This document shows, piece by piece, positions 8,502 to 17,572 of a stretch of 56,899 bases of DNA. Within the stretch, counting starts at the first letter, position 1, and every line of letters begins with the position of its first letter. Both the position numbers and the translations under genes were made by a program. Source of the DNA: Lachnoclostridium sp. UBA3320 (lineage in GTDB: Bacteria; Bacillota; Clostridia; Lachnospirales; Lachnospiraceae). Below the pieces are notes generated by a model. That model was not told the DNA's origin, did no database searches, and saw only the letters and a program-made list of their open reading frames with translations. The stretch lies in NCBI GenBank assembly GCA_002361175.1, contig DESG01000164.1:1-56899 (forward strand). The letters are read 5' to 3'.

Positions 8502-9233
8502 TTAAACAGTTATATCACCTATCCTTTCGCTCCATTTGTATGCAGCAATATAAATTACAAGCAATACAGTCATAATAGGTCTTGCATTTAAAGTATAAAG
8601 ACAGTCAAGAAATCCAGGTGAGCTTATCCAAAAATATATAATTATTACAAGTGGTATAAGTGTCATAATTTTCCCTTCCATTCTTTTTCCCGCTATCATT
8701 GTTTTTATCTCACGGCTTGTCTCTATCTTACTGCTTATCTTGTCTGCTGTTGACTTTGAAACTTCAATAAGATTGCCGCCTGTACGCTTTGCTGTCTGTA
8801 AAACTTCTGCAAAATTGCTGATATCTTCTACTTGACAATACTGTGCAAACTCCATAAGAACTTTTTCAAATGGCTGGTTAAGCATAAGTTTAGAATTAAT
8901 TGCATCAAGCTCTTTAGCCATTACAGATTTATCTTCATATAAAAGAAACAAACTGTTTTTTGCCTCTATAAAAGCATTCTCAACTGAATATCCAGCATTT
9001 AATGAAGATGATAGACAAGTCATAACCTCCCTAAATTCCAAGTTCATCTGCCAACGCCATTCTTCAACATTCTTTTTTTCAGAAAGTTTTATATTGACAA
9101 TCCCATATAAAATGCCTAGCACAAATGATAAAATAATTGACTTATAGAATAAAAACAACAGTATAAATGCTTCTGTAAATCCAATAGCAAATGATTTTAT
9201 AAATCCTTTACCTTTAGTAAACTTTTTGTTCAA
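8502..9233 (-). CDS. tadB: TadB-like pilus assembly membrane protein
   Basis: A 243-residue GspF-family membrane protein. Hydrophobic segments lie at about 15-45 and 190-230, with the cytoplasmic helical F-domain between them, including FREVMTCLSSSLNAGYSVENA and FAEVLQTAKRTGGNLIEV. With TadC it forms the platform that couples the TadA ATPase to pilin polymerisation. It starts one base after the tadA stop and overlaps the possible CTG start of tadC, so the three are tightly coupled. Confidence 0.87.
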   Translation of the reverse strand: MNKKFTKGKGFIKSFAIGFTEAFILLFLFYKSIILSFVLGILYGIVNIKLSEKKNVEEWRWQMNLEFREVMTCLSSSLNAGYSVENAFIEAKNSLFLLYEDKSVMAKELDAINSKLMLNQPFEKVLMEFAQYCQVEDISNFAEVLQTAKRTGGNLIEVSKSTADKISSKIETSREIKTMIAGKRMEGKIMTLIPLVIIIYFWISSPGFLDCLYTLNARPIMTVLLVIYIAAYKWSERIGDITV

Positions 9234-9234
9234 A

Positions 9235-10486
9235 TTAACTCCTTTTTACAGACAGCCCTGCGTGTGCGAGCTTTTCAGTATTTAAAAGTTTATTGCCTGT
9301 AGCACGCAGTTCTCCTATTATTTTTCCATCTTTAGAAATTCCAGTTTCTATAAATTTATATATTGGCTGTACTGTTATATCACCATTTTTAACTCCTGTT
9401 ACTTCTGCTATTTCTAGTACCTTTCTTGACTTGTCCCTAAGTCTTCCGAGTTGCACAACTATATCAATCGCTGATGCAATTTGATTCCTTACTGCAAGCA
9501 GTGGAATATCCATTCCCATAAGCACAAGCGTTTCAAGCCTGTGAAGCATATCTGTAGTGCTGTTTGCGTGACCGGTACTGAGGCTTCCATCATGTCCAGT
9601 ATTCATGACACTTAAAAGTTCACATGCAGCAGCATCTCTTACTTCTCCCAATATAATTCGATCGGGGACGCATGCGAAGTGCTGACTTTAACAAGTCACG
9701 TATAGTAACTGCATTTTTTCCCTCAACATTGGCATTTCTTACTTCAAGTCTTACAAGGTTTGGTATGCTATGTATCTGTAACTCTGCCGAATCTTCAATT
9801 GTAATTATTCTTTCATCTTGCGGAATATAGTTAGATAATACATTTAAGAATGTTGTTTTGCCGCTTCCTGTACCTCCACTTATAAATATATTGTACTTTG
9901 CTATAACAAGTGTTCTTAAAAAATTGGCAACTTCCTCATTTATAGAGCCAATTTTAAGCAGATTGTCCATAGTCATAGGATTTTTAGGAAACTTTCTTAT
10001 AGTTACGACAGGACCATTTAATGAAACTGGTGGAAGGACGATATTTACCCTTGAACCGTCAAGAAGTCGTACATCGACAATAGGGTTAGCTTCGTTTACC
10101 ATTCTATTTACTTTGGAAACAATTTGCTGTACTACATCTTCAAGTTTTTGCAAACTTATAAAATGTTCAGGATATTCTACTATCTTTCCGTCCTTTTCAA
10201 TAAAGATATGTTCATAACCATTAACCATAATTTCTGTAATATCAGGGTTATCGACAATCTCTTGCAACACATCAAGACCTTTTATAGAATTATATATACT
10301 CTTTACAAGATACTGTTTTTCTTCTGCTGTAATATAAACGCTGTGTCCTGCATCAAGCACATTTTCTTCAACTGCGTCATATATTTCTTCATCAGATGTA
10401 TAATTTTTTAATGTTATACTCTTTATAAGTTGTTCATAAAGTTTTTTTCTAAGCTCATTAAGCTTATCATTTCTAATAAGACACAC
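9235..10486 (-). pseudogene. tadA: TadA/CpaF secretion ATPase, interrupted by a one-base frameshift
   Basis: Two reading frames together encode a complete TadA/CpaF ATPase of about 417 residues that powers pilus extrusion. The first frame (10486 to about 9665) holds the N-terminal domain and Walker A SGGTGSGKTT. The second (about 9663 to 9235) holds LGEVRDAAACELL, the His-box region STGHANSTTD and the C-terminus. The join is at the run CCCC (9664-9667 on this strand): removing one C turns RMRPRSNYIG into the family sequence RMRPDRIILGE. No other damage is visible, which points to a sequencing error, a very recent mutation, or +1 frameshifting at CCC-C. The GTG start is only one base after GGAG, so the true start is also unclear. 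Confidence 0.88.
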
Positions 10487-11414
10487 TCCTCTCTTTCATT
10501 AAGACACACTTTGCCTTATCTAGCACTTGTTTCATTCCATTGCGCATAAGAAGTCTGTTTAAAGAATTTTGTTTATTCTTTTGAATCTCGCCAGATGGTT
10601 CTGGTAACAGCAGCACATCACAGATATCAAACAATTTCAATGAAGTTTCGTTAATATAGCCTATATCAAAGACAATCTTTTCGTATATTGTTTCCTTACA
10701 AAGCACAGAAACTAGATGTTCTATATCATCTTTTGTAATACTGTATAAATCTCTATAATCTTCAACTGGCAGTATATAGCTATATCCATCACTATGATGA
10801 TTAATTAGAGACTCAAGTTTAAAAGCAAGATTGTTTTTCTTCTGCTTTAGATAAAATATTGCATCTGACATTCCACGTATATAATAGTGCTGCTCATCTT
10901 TTGAAACTTTTTCAAATTCTGCAAAACTGTCAAATATCTCCATATTTATATAGAGTACAGTTTGATTGGCTGCCATATCGCTGCACAATTTTCTTGCATA
11001 AGTGCTAGCTCCTGCTCCTCCAAATGCAGAAAATACAACTGTAATTTCTGCTTGCTTTTTAACAGGATATCCACAAACTGTACCAGATATTGTGTCATCA
11101 TCTGCTATCTTTGCAAATATTTCTTTTAATATATCCCCTGCTGGTTGGTACTTAAAAATAATTGGATAGTCTTGTGTGTCTTCGCCATCAGATAATATTA
11201 TTACTTTCTGTATATTTTTTGTATCTGGTATAGCAGATACCATACTGTTATCAGCAAGTAGTATATCAATTTTACTGTGCTTTATAAATAATTTTAGGTT
11301 GTAGGCACTTGTAAAGGTCATATAATCAAGCAGATTTTTGTGGTTATTTATATAGTCTGAAAGTCTGTCTGAATATGTGCCATCTGCTAAAATCGCAAGC
11401 AGTAATTTTTTCAT
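10473..11414 (-). CDS. tadZ: TadZ/CpaE-like MinD-family protein
   Basis: A 313-residue protein with an atypical receiver-like N-terminal domain (about 1-120) and a MinD/ParA-type ATPase fold (about 130-310). The phosphate loop reads VVFSAFGGAGASTYA: the usual lysines of the deviant Walker A (KGGxGKT) are replaced by Phe and Ala, while VFDIGY and LLLPEPS fit the later ATPase motifs. TadZ proteins localise the Tad machine in the cell and often have degenerate loops. It overlaps tadA by 14 bases, and its last codons contain the tadA ribosome site. Confidence 0.8.
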   Translation of the reverse strand: MKKLLLAILADGTYSDRLSDYINNHKNLLDYMTFTSAYNLKLFIKHSKIDILLADNSMVSAIPDTKNIQKVIILSDGEDTQDYPIIFKYQPAGDILKEIFAKIADDDTISGTVCGYPVKKQAEITVVFSAFGGAGASTYARKLCSDMAANQTVLYINMEIFDSFAEFEKVSKDEQHYYIRGMSDAIFYLKQKKNNLAFKLESLINHHSDGYSYILPVEDYRDLYSITKDDIEHLVSVLCKETIYEKIVFDIGYINETSLKLFDICDVLLLPEPSGEIQKNKQNSLNRLLMRNGMKQVLDKAKCVLMKERSVSY

Positions 11415-11430
11415 TATAAACCTCCTTTCT

Positions 11431-11928
11431 TTATAGTAGCAATGTAATAAAATATGCTGCTGCCATTACTGGTGCAAGACAGATAGTAAATTCATAGCCA
11501 TCTTTTTTTGTATCATAATATTTATCATTTTCATTGTTTAATTGAAGAAGATAATAAATAAAAGCTTTTACTCTTGATATTAGCGCCCTTTTTTTTATTA
11601 ACTTCACTAATGATACAGTTCCTGCAATGAGTAATAACAGAATTGATACCTTTCCAAGGAAAACAAGTCCATAAGCACCTCCTATTACAGACATAAGCTT
11701 TATGTCTCCAGCACCTATGCCACCTATTAAAAAAAGAGGTAAGCCAATAATAATCGTGGACACTATACAAAAGACAGCATTTAACGCACCATATAAGCCA
11801 TTTGAAATAAAATTTAAACATATTCCTGCTATCCATCCAGCCACAATAACAGGATTTTGTATTTTATATTCTTTTAAATCACTTATAGTTGTACATATAA
11901 ATACATTTAACATTATAAATTCTTTCAT
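11431..11928 (-). CDS. Type IV prepilin peptidase (TadV/CpaA), first copy
   Basis: A 165-residue multi-spanning membrane protein. The catalytic aspartates are in CTTISDLKEYKI and in the GxGD motif GIGAGDIKLMSVIGG. It should process Flp and TadE-like prepilins. I chose the ATG at 11928 because AAGGAGG is eight bases upstream; longer reading frames run back through the promoter at 11960-11988. It is the first gene of the Tad operon and ends 16 bases before tadZ. Confidence 0.87.
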   Translation of the reverse strand: MKEFIMLNVFICTTISDLKEYKIQNPVIVAGWIAGICLNFISNGLYGALNAVFCIVSTIIIGLPLFLIGGIGAGDIKLMSVIGGAYGLVFLGKVSILLLLIAGTVSLVKLIKKRALISRVKAFIYYLLQLNNENDKYYDTKKDGYEFTICLAPVMAAAYFITLLL

Positions 11929-11959
11929 AAGCATTGCCTCCTTGTCAAAGTGTGAAGAC

Positions 11960-11988
11960 AATATAACATATAAATTGAATTTTGTCAA
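11960..11988 (-). promoter_or_regulatory. SigA-type promoter of the Tad operon
   Basis: On the minus strand, TTGACA (11988-11983) and TATATT (11965-11960) are 17 bases apart, close to consensus. Transcription would begin near 11953, about 25 bases before the prepilin peptidase start. This also rules out longer versions of that gene. Confidence 0.75.
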
Positions 11989-12025
11989 ACAGATGTATTA
12001 TTGTATATTTTATATAATTTTATTG

Positions 12026-12295
12026 TTACATCATTGTTAGAATCCACTGAAAAATATATAAAAAACTTAGCCCACTCATACCTAGAATTGCTGAAATAGA
12101 AACACTAATTTCGTTAATATTTACATGAAAATTTCTGCCTGATAAAAAGATAATATAATTGCAAACACTAATAAAAACAATACCTGACAGCACTCTTATA
12201 AGCATATTTATAAGAAGTCCTGCCAAATTAAAGTCAAAAACTTTGGCTATAACAAGAAAAATTAAAAAAAATGACGCTATGTAGAATTCAAACAT
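12026..12295 (-). CDS. BofA-like pro-sigmaK processing inhibitor family protein
   Basis: An 89-residue membrane protein with two or three hydrophobic helices. The second half, from LIRVLSGIVFISVCNYI through INEISVSISAILGMSGLSFL, follows the BofA pattern (Asn-containing helix, then a Gly-Pro/Gly-Ser-Gly turn and a final helix). In Bacillus, BofA holds the SpoIVFB protease inactive until sigmaK is needed. It faces yaaL across 180 bases, echoing the Bacillus recR-yaaL-bofA neighbourhood, though recR is not here. It could instead be an unrelated small membrane protein. It reads toward the Tad operon and ends 97 bases before it. Confidence 0.68.
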   Translation of the reverse strand: MFEFYIASFFLIFLVIAKVFDFNLAGLLINMLIRVLSGIVFISVCNYIIFLSGRNFHVNINEISVSISAILGMSGLSFLYIFQWILTMM

Positions 12296-12346
12296 ATTAA
12301 TTTGCCTCCTTTTATCATTCTAATATCTATTTTTGACCTTGACATC

Positions 12347-12374
12347 ATTATATTTCTATTAAGCATGTCTGCAA
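12347..12374 (-). promoter_or_regulatory. SigA-type promoter of the bofA-like gene
   Basis: On the minus strand, TTGCAG (12374-12369) and TATAAT (12352-12347) are 16 bases apart. AAAGGAGG precedes the ATG at 12295. The rest of the 180-base divergent gap shows no other clear element. Confidence 0.5.
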
Positions 12375-12475
12375 AAAATTCATACAAGACTGCATATTTC
12401 TTCCAATAATGTTCATAATTATATATAAGAATCCTTTTAACCTTTTATATTATTGCTTTATTTGAAAGGAATACT

Positions 12476-12709
12476 ATGAATTTTATTAAAACAAAAAAAG
12501 ATAGCCTTCCCAAAAAGGAAGATTTCTTAAAGAAAGCATTACTTGATGCGCAGAAAAGGTTTGATGATGCGTATAAAGGATTACAAAATGTTAATGAACC
12601 TGACCTTATAGACAGTTATATTTATGAAATAAATGCAGCCACTTTAAAATATAAAGTCCTTTTGCAGGAAGTGAAAATGATGAATGATGATAGCCACTCT
12701 GTCCATTAG
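12476..12709 (+). CDS. YaaL/DUF2508 family protein
   Basis: A 77-residue, soluble, charged helical protein. LKKALLDAQKRFDDAYKGLQNV, followed by EPDLIDSYIYEINAATLKYKVLL, matches the DUF2508 (YaaL) layout of a leading helix and a conserved DLID...IYE...A..KY helix. Function is unknown; in Bacillus the gene lies between recR and bofA. Here it diverges from the bofA-like gene and is closed by a hairpin terminator right after its stop. GAAAGG precedes the ATG. Confidence 0.72.
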   Translation: MNFIKTKKDSLPKKEDFLKKALLDAQKRFDDAYKGLQNVNEPDLIDSYIYEINAATLKYKVLLQEVKMMNDDSHSVH

Positions 12710-12743
12710 AAAAGGGACTGCATTTTATGGCAATCCCTTTTTT
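12710..12743. terminator. Bidirectional terminator between yaaL and glcK
   Basis: AAAAGGGACTGC (12710-12721) pairs with GCAATCCCTTTT (12730-12741) around an 8-base loop with one mismatch. T-runs lie on both strands, so it can end the converging yaaL and glycan operon transcripts. Confidence 0.85.
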
Positions 12744-12780
12744 AGCTACATATAATTTTTTCAAATAACTGGCAGATATT

Positions 12781-13719
12781 TTACTCAAGCACAAGCCTTA
12801 CACCACCATATATTCCAGCATTATTACTTAACTCTGCTGCTTTAAAATGCGTATCACATGCTGCATGAAAAGCATATTCAGTATAATGTTTTTGTATGCA
12901 GTTAAGTAAAATATCACCTGCTTTTGCCATTCCGCCTCCAATTACAAAAACTTCTGGATTTACTACACATGCAATAGAAGCTAAAGCTTTTCCAAGCATA
13001 ATACCAACTTCATCCATCGTTTCTAGTGCTGCCTTGTCACCTGCTTTGGCAGCATCAAAAATATCTTTTGCAGTAAAATCCATATTTTTTAAACTGCTCT
13101 CTGATTGTTCATGTTCTTTAAAATACCTTTTCATCATAGTGACAGTTCCTGTAGCTGAAGCATATTGTTCAAGACAACCTTTTTTGCCACACCCACAAGT
13201 TTCAGTTTCATTATCTTTCATGGGCATATGTCCAATCTCTCCTGCAGCTCCATTAGTACCTGGCAATATATGTTCATCAATAATAATACCGCCGCCTACT
13301 CCAGTTCCAAGTGTCACCATAACAAGATTTTTATAACCTCTGCCTCCGCCTTGCCACATCTCGCCAAGTGCAGCTACATTGGCATCATTACCTGCTTTTA
13401 CTTTAAGATTTGTAAGTCTTTTAAGTTCTTCTTCAACATTAAAAATGCCCCAGCCAAGATTGACACACTTAAAAACAGTGCCGTCTGCTCCTACAGGTCC
13501 TGGAACACCCATACCAATACCTTCAACATCTAAACTTGATATAGATTTTTCTTTTAATTTCTTTTCTGTTTCTTCTGCTATATCTGTCAATATATATTTG
13601 CCATTTTCCTGTGTCCTTGTAGGTACTTCCCAAGTGTCAAGCAGTGTTCCATTGGTCTCAAAAAATCCCATTTTTATTGTTGTTCCGCCTATGTCTACGC
13701 CAAAAGCATATTTTTTCAT
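12781..13719 (-). CDS. glcK: ROK family glucokinase
   Basis: A 312-residue sugar kinase of the ROK family that phosphorylates glucose to glucose-6-phosphate with ATP. The N-terminal phosphate motif is GVDIGGTTIKMGFF. The ROK zinc motif is CGCGKKGCLEQYAS, and the sugar-binding and catalytic region includes GNDANVAALGE and GTGVGGGIIID. Length is typical. It is the last gene of the GH43-GH3-glcK unit, 15 bases after the GH3 gene, so it would phosphorylate glucose freed by the hydrolases. GGAGG precedes the ATG. Confidence 0.92.
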   Translation of the reverse strand: MKKYAFGVDIGGTTIKMGFFETNGTLLDTWEVPTRTQENGKYILTDIAEETEKKLKEKSISSLDVEGIGMGVPGPVGADGTVFKCVNLGWGIFNVEEELKRLTNLKVKAGNDANVAALGEMWQGGGRGYKNLVMVTLGTGVGGGIIIDEHILPGTNGAAGEIGHMPMKDNETETCGCGKKGCLEQYASATGTVTMMKRYFKEHEQSESSLKNMDFTAKDIFDAAKAGDKAALETMDEVGIMLGKALASIACVVNPEVFVIGGGMAKAGDILLNCIQKHYTEYAFHAACDTHFKAAELSNNAGIYGGVRLVLE

Positions 13720-13734
13720 AATAAATCCTCCATT

Positions 13735-15930
13735 TTACACAATAGTTATTTTCTGTTCCAGACATTCTTTAGAGTTTCCGCCAATGTAAATAATAAACTT
13801 GCCATTTTCCAAATGGTAAACAGCGTCATCATCATAAAATCCCATCTGGTCTTTTGAAAGAATAATAGTTACCTTTCTGCTTTCACCTGCTTTAAGGTAC
13901 TCTTTAGAAAAGCCTTTCAATTCTTTTACTGGGCGCACGATAGATGCGTTCACGTCATGCATATAAAGCTGCACAACCTCTGCGCCATCTCTATTTCCTG
14001 TATTTTTTAACAATACAGATACTTTAAGGCAGTCTTTTTCTTCTTGAATATTCATGTCTGAATACTCAAAACTTGTATAGCTTAAACCATAGCCAAATGG
14101 ATAAAGTGGTTCTATCGGTGCATCTAAATAGCGTGATGTAAATTTACTTTTACTTCCTGGACGTCCTGTCTTAGGACTGTTATAGTACATTGGGCATTGT
14201 CCTGTCATAGCTGGAAAAGTACATGACAGTTTGCCGCTTGGATTGACATCACCAAATAATATATGTGCTACAGCATTGCCCATCTGTACACCAAGGTGCC
14301 AACATTCAAGAATAGCTGGCAGATGTTCATTCTCCCATGACAGCGCAAGTGGACGGCCATTCATCAATACAGCAACAACAGGCTTGCCGCTGTCTAAAAG
14401 CATTTTTAAAAACTCTTGTTGTTTTCCTGGTAGTGTAATATCAGCTCTTGAAGATGCTTCACCAGACATACTTGCAAATTCACCAACAACTGCAACGATA
14501 ACATCACCTTCTGAAATTGCTGCTTGTACTTCTATTTCATTTATTTCTCCCTCTGGTCCACAGCATGGATGATATAACACATCTGCTCCTGCATTTTTAA
14601 GCCCTTGGTAAATAGTTACACAGTCTTTAGCTCTTCCACTAAGTGCCCATGAACCAAGCACTTCTTCTGGTATATCTGCCAGTGCGCCAACAAGACTGAT
14701 TTTAGAAGTCTTGTTAAGTGGCAGGACATTGTCATTTTTAAGCAGTACAACTGATTTTTCTGCTACTTCCAGTGCATGTGCAAGATGTTCTTTAGGCAAC
14801 TTGTCATAGCGATGCATCTCTTCTTCTGTTACATAAGGCTTTTCAAACAGTCCTAAGCGCATCTTAATACTAAGAATCCTGCGTACTGCTTCATTTATAT
14901 ACGCAATGTCAAGTTTTCCAGATTCTACAGCAGGTTTAAGCTCCTTACTGTATATCCAGGTTCCCATGTCCATATCCATACCAGCACTTGCCGCTTTTAT
15001 GGCAGCGTCCTGTTCGTCTTCAGCAATGCCATGTATAATGCACTCTTTTATGGCATTAGCATCACTTACAACAAAACCATCAAAGCCATAGCTTTCTTTT
15101 AAAATGTTTCTAAGAGTATAGCTGTTTACTGTACATGGCACACCGTTTAAGTCATTAAAAGCTGCCATAACTGTAGCTGCTCCCTCTTCAACAGCAGCTT
15201 TAAATGGTGGGAGATAAGTATTATGCAGCATTGACTTTGCCATGCTTGTGGTATTATAATCTCTGCCACTTTCACATGCACCATATGCAACATAGTGCTT
15301 AAGACATGCTGCCACGTAATTTTCTGGGTTTTCATCATCATTTTGCAAACCACGAACACGTGCCTTTGCAAATACAGATGCCAGATATGGGTCTTCGCCT
15401 GGTCCTTCTGAAATCCTGCCCCAGCGTGCATCTCTTGAAATATCTATCATTGGTGCAAAGTGCCATACAATGCCACTTGCCCTTGATTCTTTTGCAGCAA
15501 TGCGTCCTGTTTTTTCAAAAAGCTCTGGTTCAAATGTTCCTGCTTCTGCAAGTGCGATTGGAAATACCGTGCGGAATCCATGTATAACATCAAAACCAAT
15601 AATAAGCGGAATACCAAGTCGTGTTTCTTCAACTGCAATTTTTTGCAGTCTGTTTACAATTTCTGGGTCTGATATTAGAACAGAACCCAGACCTCCTGCA
15701 CGATTAACATCATCATGGAAGTCCTGTTTAGCCCCAGCCATTAGATTATTAAATTCTTCCTTGCTGATACGCCCATCTGTCATCATTTCAATTAATTCTT
15801 CAAATGAAACATCAAAACCGCCCACGATAGACGGAGAAATCTGGTTCATCTGTCCAATTTTTTCATCTATGGTCATTTTTTCAAGAAGTTCATCAATTAA
15901 AGTTTTTTGCTTGTCTGTTAAAGCTTTCAT
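13735..15930 (-). CDS. GH3 family beta-glucosidase/beta-xylosidase
   Basis: A 731-residue glycoside hydrolase of family 3 without a signal peptide, so probably cytoplasmic. The TIM-barrel has GFDVIHG (about 112-118), KHYVAYG (about 211-217) and the nucleophile Asp at about residue 290 in GFVVSDANA. The second domain (about 390-570) includes the conserved GE(F/A)...SGEASSR segment with the acid/base region, and the C-terminal fibronectin-III-like domain (about 640-731) includes PIEPLYPFGYGLSYTSFEY. The layout is BglX-like. It removes beta-linked glucose or xylose from oligosaccharides. It follows GH43 by 19 bases and precedes glcK by 15. Confidence 0.92.
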   Translation of the reverse strand: MKALTDKQKTLIDELLEKMTIDEKIGQMNQISPSIVGGFDVSFEELIEMMTDGRISKEEFNNLMAGAKQDFHDDVNRAGGLGSVLISDPEIVNRLQKIAVEETRLGIPLIIGFDVIHGFRTVFPIALAEAGTFEPELFEKTGRIAAKESRASGIVWHFAPMIDISRDARWGRISEGPGEDPYLASVFAKARVRGLQNDDENPENYVAACLKHYVAYGACESGRDYNTTSMAKSMLHNTYLPPFKAAVEEGAATVMAAFNDLNGVPCTVNSYTLRNILKESYGFDGFVVSDANAIKECIIHGIAEDEQDAAIKAASAGMDMDMGTWIYSKELKPAVESGKLDIAYINEAVRRILSIKMRLGLFEKPYVTEEEMHRYDKLPKEHLAHALEVAEKSVVLLKNDNVLPLNKTSKISLVGALADIPEEVLGSWALSGRAKDCVTIYQGLKNAGADVLYHPCCGPEGEINEIEVQAAISEGDVIVAVVGEFASMSGEASSRADITLPGKQQEFLKMLLDSGKPVVAVLMNGRPLALSWENEHLPAILECWHLGVQMGNAVAHILFGDVNPSGKLSCTFPAMTGQCPMYYNSPKTGRPGSKSKFTSRYLDAPIEPLYPFGYGLSYTSFEYSDMNIQEEKDCLKVSVLLKNTGNRDGAEVVQLYMHDVNASIVRPVKELKGFSKEYLKAGESRKVTIILSKDQMGFYDDDAVYHLENGKFIIYIGGNSKECLEQKITIV

Positions 15931-15949
15931 ACTATCCTCCTTTTAGATT

Positions 15950-17548
15950 TTATCTCTCTGTATAACGAAACCAATCAAATAAAGCCCAGTTGTCAGATTC
16001 TTTTTTATTAGAAGTAGCGAACATACCAACCATTGTACCTGTCATAGGCCCTAATTCTTCTGTATTAATGCGTTTTCCATCTACATGGCACAATAATATG
16101 TCATTGTAATAAACAGCTAAGTCTTGTCCATATGCTGCAATACGCATAACAACAGTATCAGAGTCATAAGGCTGTTCCATTAATATATGTTCCACTGTAT
16201 TATCCTTAAATTCTGGCATAAATGGAATACAGTCCATATTGCATTCTGATAGAACTACTCGTATTGTTTTCTCTCTTTTTTCTATGCGCAGCTGGTGGTT
16301 GTATTGTTGCAGTACTATAAGTCCCGCTGCCTCTTCATCTTTTGCTTTAAATGTTAAATGACAGCACGCATCAAAATCTGGCTGGCACTGACGGCGCAGT
16401 ACACAAGAAACATTATCATCATATTTCTTTTCAGCTGCTGTATCTATAACAATTCTTTTTAATGGGCGTGCCATAGCATGTGGTAGTGCTTTTAACTTTA
16501 ACATACTATCTTCAAGTTTAAAGAAATCTTGGTATGGTGTACCCCAAAATACCCACTTCATATCCAGCGCATCACTGTCAAAATTATCTATTTCAGGTAT
16601 TTTTTCTTGTGCTGGTGACTCTGGAAGACAAGGAGCAGGATATTTAAATTCTATTTTTCCTGTTCCTGGTGAAAATATTGGCCAGTCATCTTCCCAATCT
16701 ACAGGCACCATATATGTTTCCCTGCCCATATTTTTATGAAAACCATCTACAAGACGTGAAGCCAGTAAAACTGCATACCAGTCGCCATTTTGTGTCTGTA
16801 CAAGGTCTGCATGTCCTGGATTGCCGATTGGATAATTTTTGCCAAGATGACGGTGTGTCATTATAGGGTTATTAGGACACCCTATATATTCTCCTAAAGG
16901 TTCTTTACTGCGTCCAATCACAACACTGTGATAATGTTCTGTGCCGCCTTCAGCAGTTATTAAGTAATACCATTCACCAATATGGTACAAATGAGGAGCT
17001 TCACTAGAAGGCGCACCTCTTAATGCACTTCTCCAAATAACCTTTTTTTCACTTAAAAGTTTGCCTGATTCTGGGTCAAATTCCGCTCCCCATATGCCTT
17101 GTTCTTTACAATCAGCAAAATCAAATAATCCTGTACTTGTCACATAGCATTTACCATTATCATCAAAGAAAATAGATGCATCAATTCCTGGCACATCTGG
17201 AAGAGGTATTGGTTTATTCCATGGACCAGCAGGATTTTTGGCTGTCATAATAAAATTGCCGCTGTCTGCAAAATTGCAGCATATCAAGTAAAATGTGCCA
17301 TTATTGTAACGTAGAGTTGGAGCCATCATTCCGCCTGAAAAAAGATTCGCATCTAAATAAAGCCATTCTTTTTTGTCAAGCACATGTCCAAGCTGTTTCC
17401 AATTAACTAAATCTGTGCTGTGGAATATGGGAAGTGCAGGAAATAGTTCAAAACTTGAAGTGACAAGATAATAATCGTTATTAACACGACAGATTGTTGG
17501 GTCAGGATAAAATCCTGGTAAGATGGGATTAGTAAAATATTTTTGCAT
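15950..17548 (-). CDS. GH43 family beta-xylosidase/alpha-L-arabinofuranosidase
   Basis: A 532-residue, probably cytoplasmic enzyme. The five-bladed propeller carries the expected acids: base Asp about 16 (FYPDPTI), the pKa-tuning Asp about 123 (GIDASIF) and acid Glu about 183 (SSEAPHLY). The C-terminal 210 residues are the beta-xylosidase-type concanavalin-like sandwich. Members release xylose or arabinose from short xylan fragments. I chose the ATG at 17548, six bases after AAGGAG; an ATG two codons earlier touches that site. It begins the GH43-GH3-glcK unit downstream of galE. No consensus promoter fits between galE and this gene. Confidence 0.9.
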   Translation of the reverse strand: MQKYFTNPILPGFYPDPTICRVNNDYYLVTSSFELFPALPIFHSTDLVNWKQLGHVLDKKEWLYLDANLFSGGMMAPTLRYNNGTFYLICCNFADSGNFIMTAKNPAGPWNKPIPLPDVPGIDASIFFDDNGKCYVTSTGLFDFADCKEQGIWGAEFDPESGKLLSEKKVIWRSALRGAPSSEAPHLYHIGEWYYLITAEGGTEHYHSVVIGRSKEPLGEYIGCPNNPIMTHRHLGKNYPIGNPGHADLVQTQNGDWYAVLLASRLVDGFHKNMGRETYMVPVDWEDDWPIFSPGTGKIEFKYPAPCLPESPAQEKIPEIDNFDSDALDMKWVFWGTPYQDFFKLEDSMLKLKALPHAMARPLKRIVIDTAAEKKYDDNVSCVLRRQCQPDFDACCHLTFKAKDEEAAGLIVLQQYNHQLRIEKREKTIRVVLSECNMDCIPFMPEFKDNTVEHILMEQPYDSDTVVMRIAAYGQDLAVYYNDILLCHVDGKRINTEELGPMTGTMVGMFATSNKKESDNWALFDWFRYTER

Positions 17549-17572
17549 AAGCATCTCCTTTCTGTATATGAG

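Noticed and set aside
9235..9651. Separate gene of 138 residues beginning GEVRDAAACELL
   Set aside because: It is the C-terminal third of TadA in another frame; its apparent start is an internal TTG, so it is merged with the frameshifted tadA.
9664..9667. Phase-variable homopolymer in tadA
   Set aside because: A run of four bases is too short for efficient slipped-strand switching.
12896..13336. 146-residue reading frame opposite glcK
   Set aside because: Shadow of a well-supported glucokinase.
15470..15946. 158-residue reading frame opposite the GH3 gene
   Set aside because: Shadow of the GH3 coding strand; no ribosome site and no recognisable motif.
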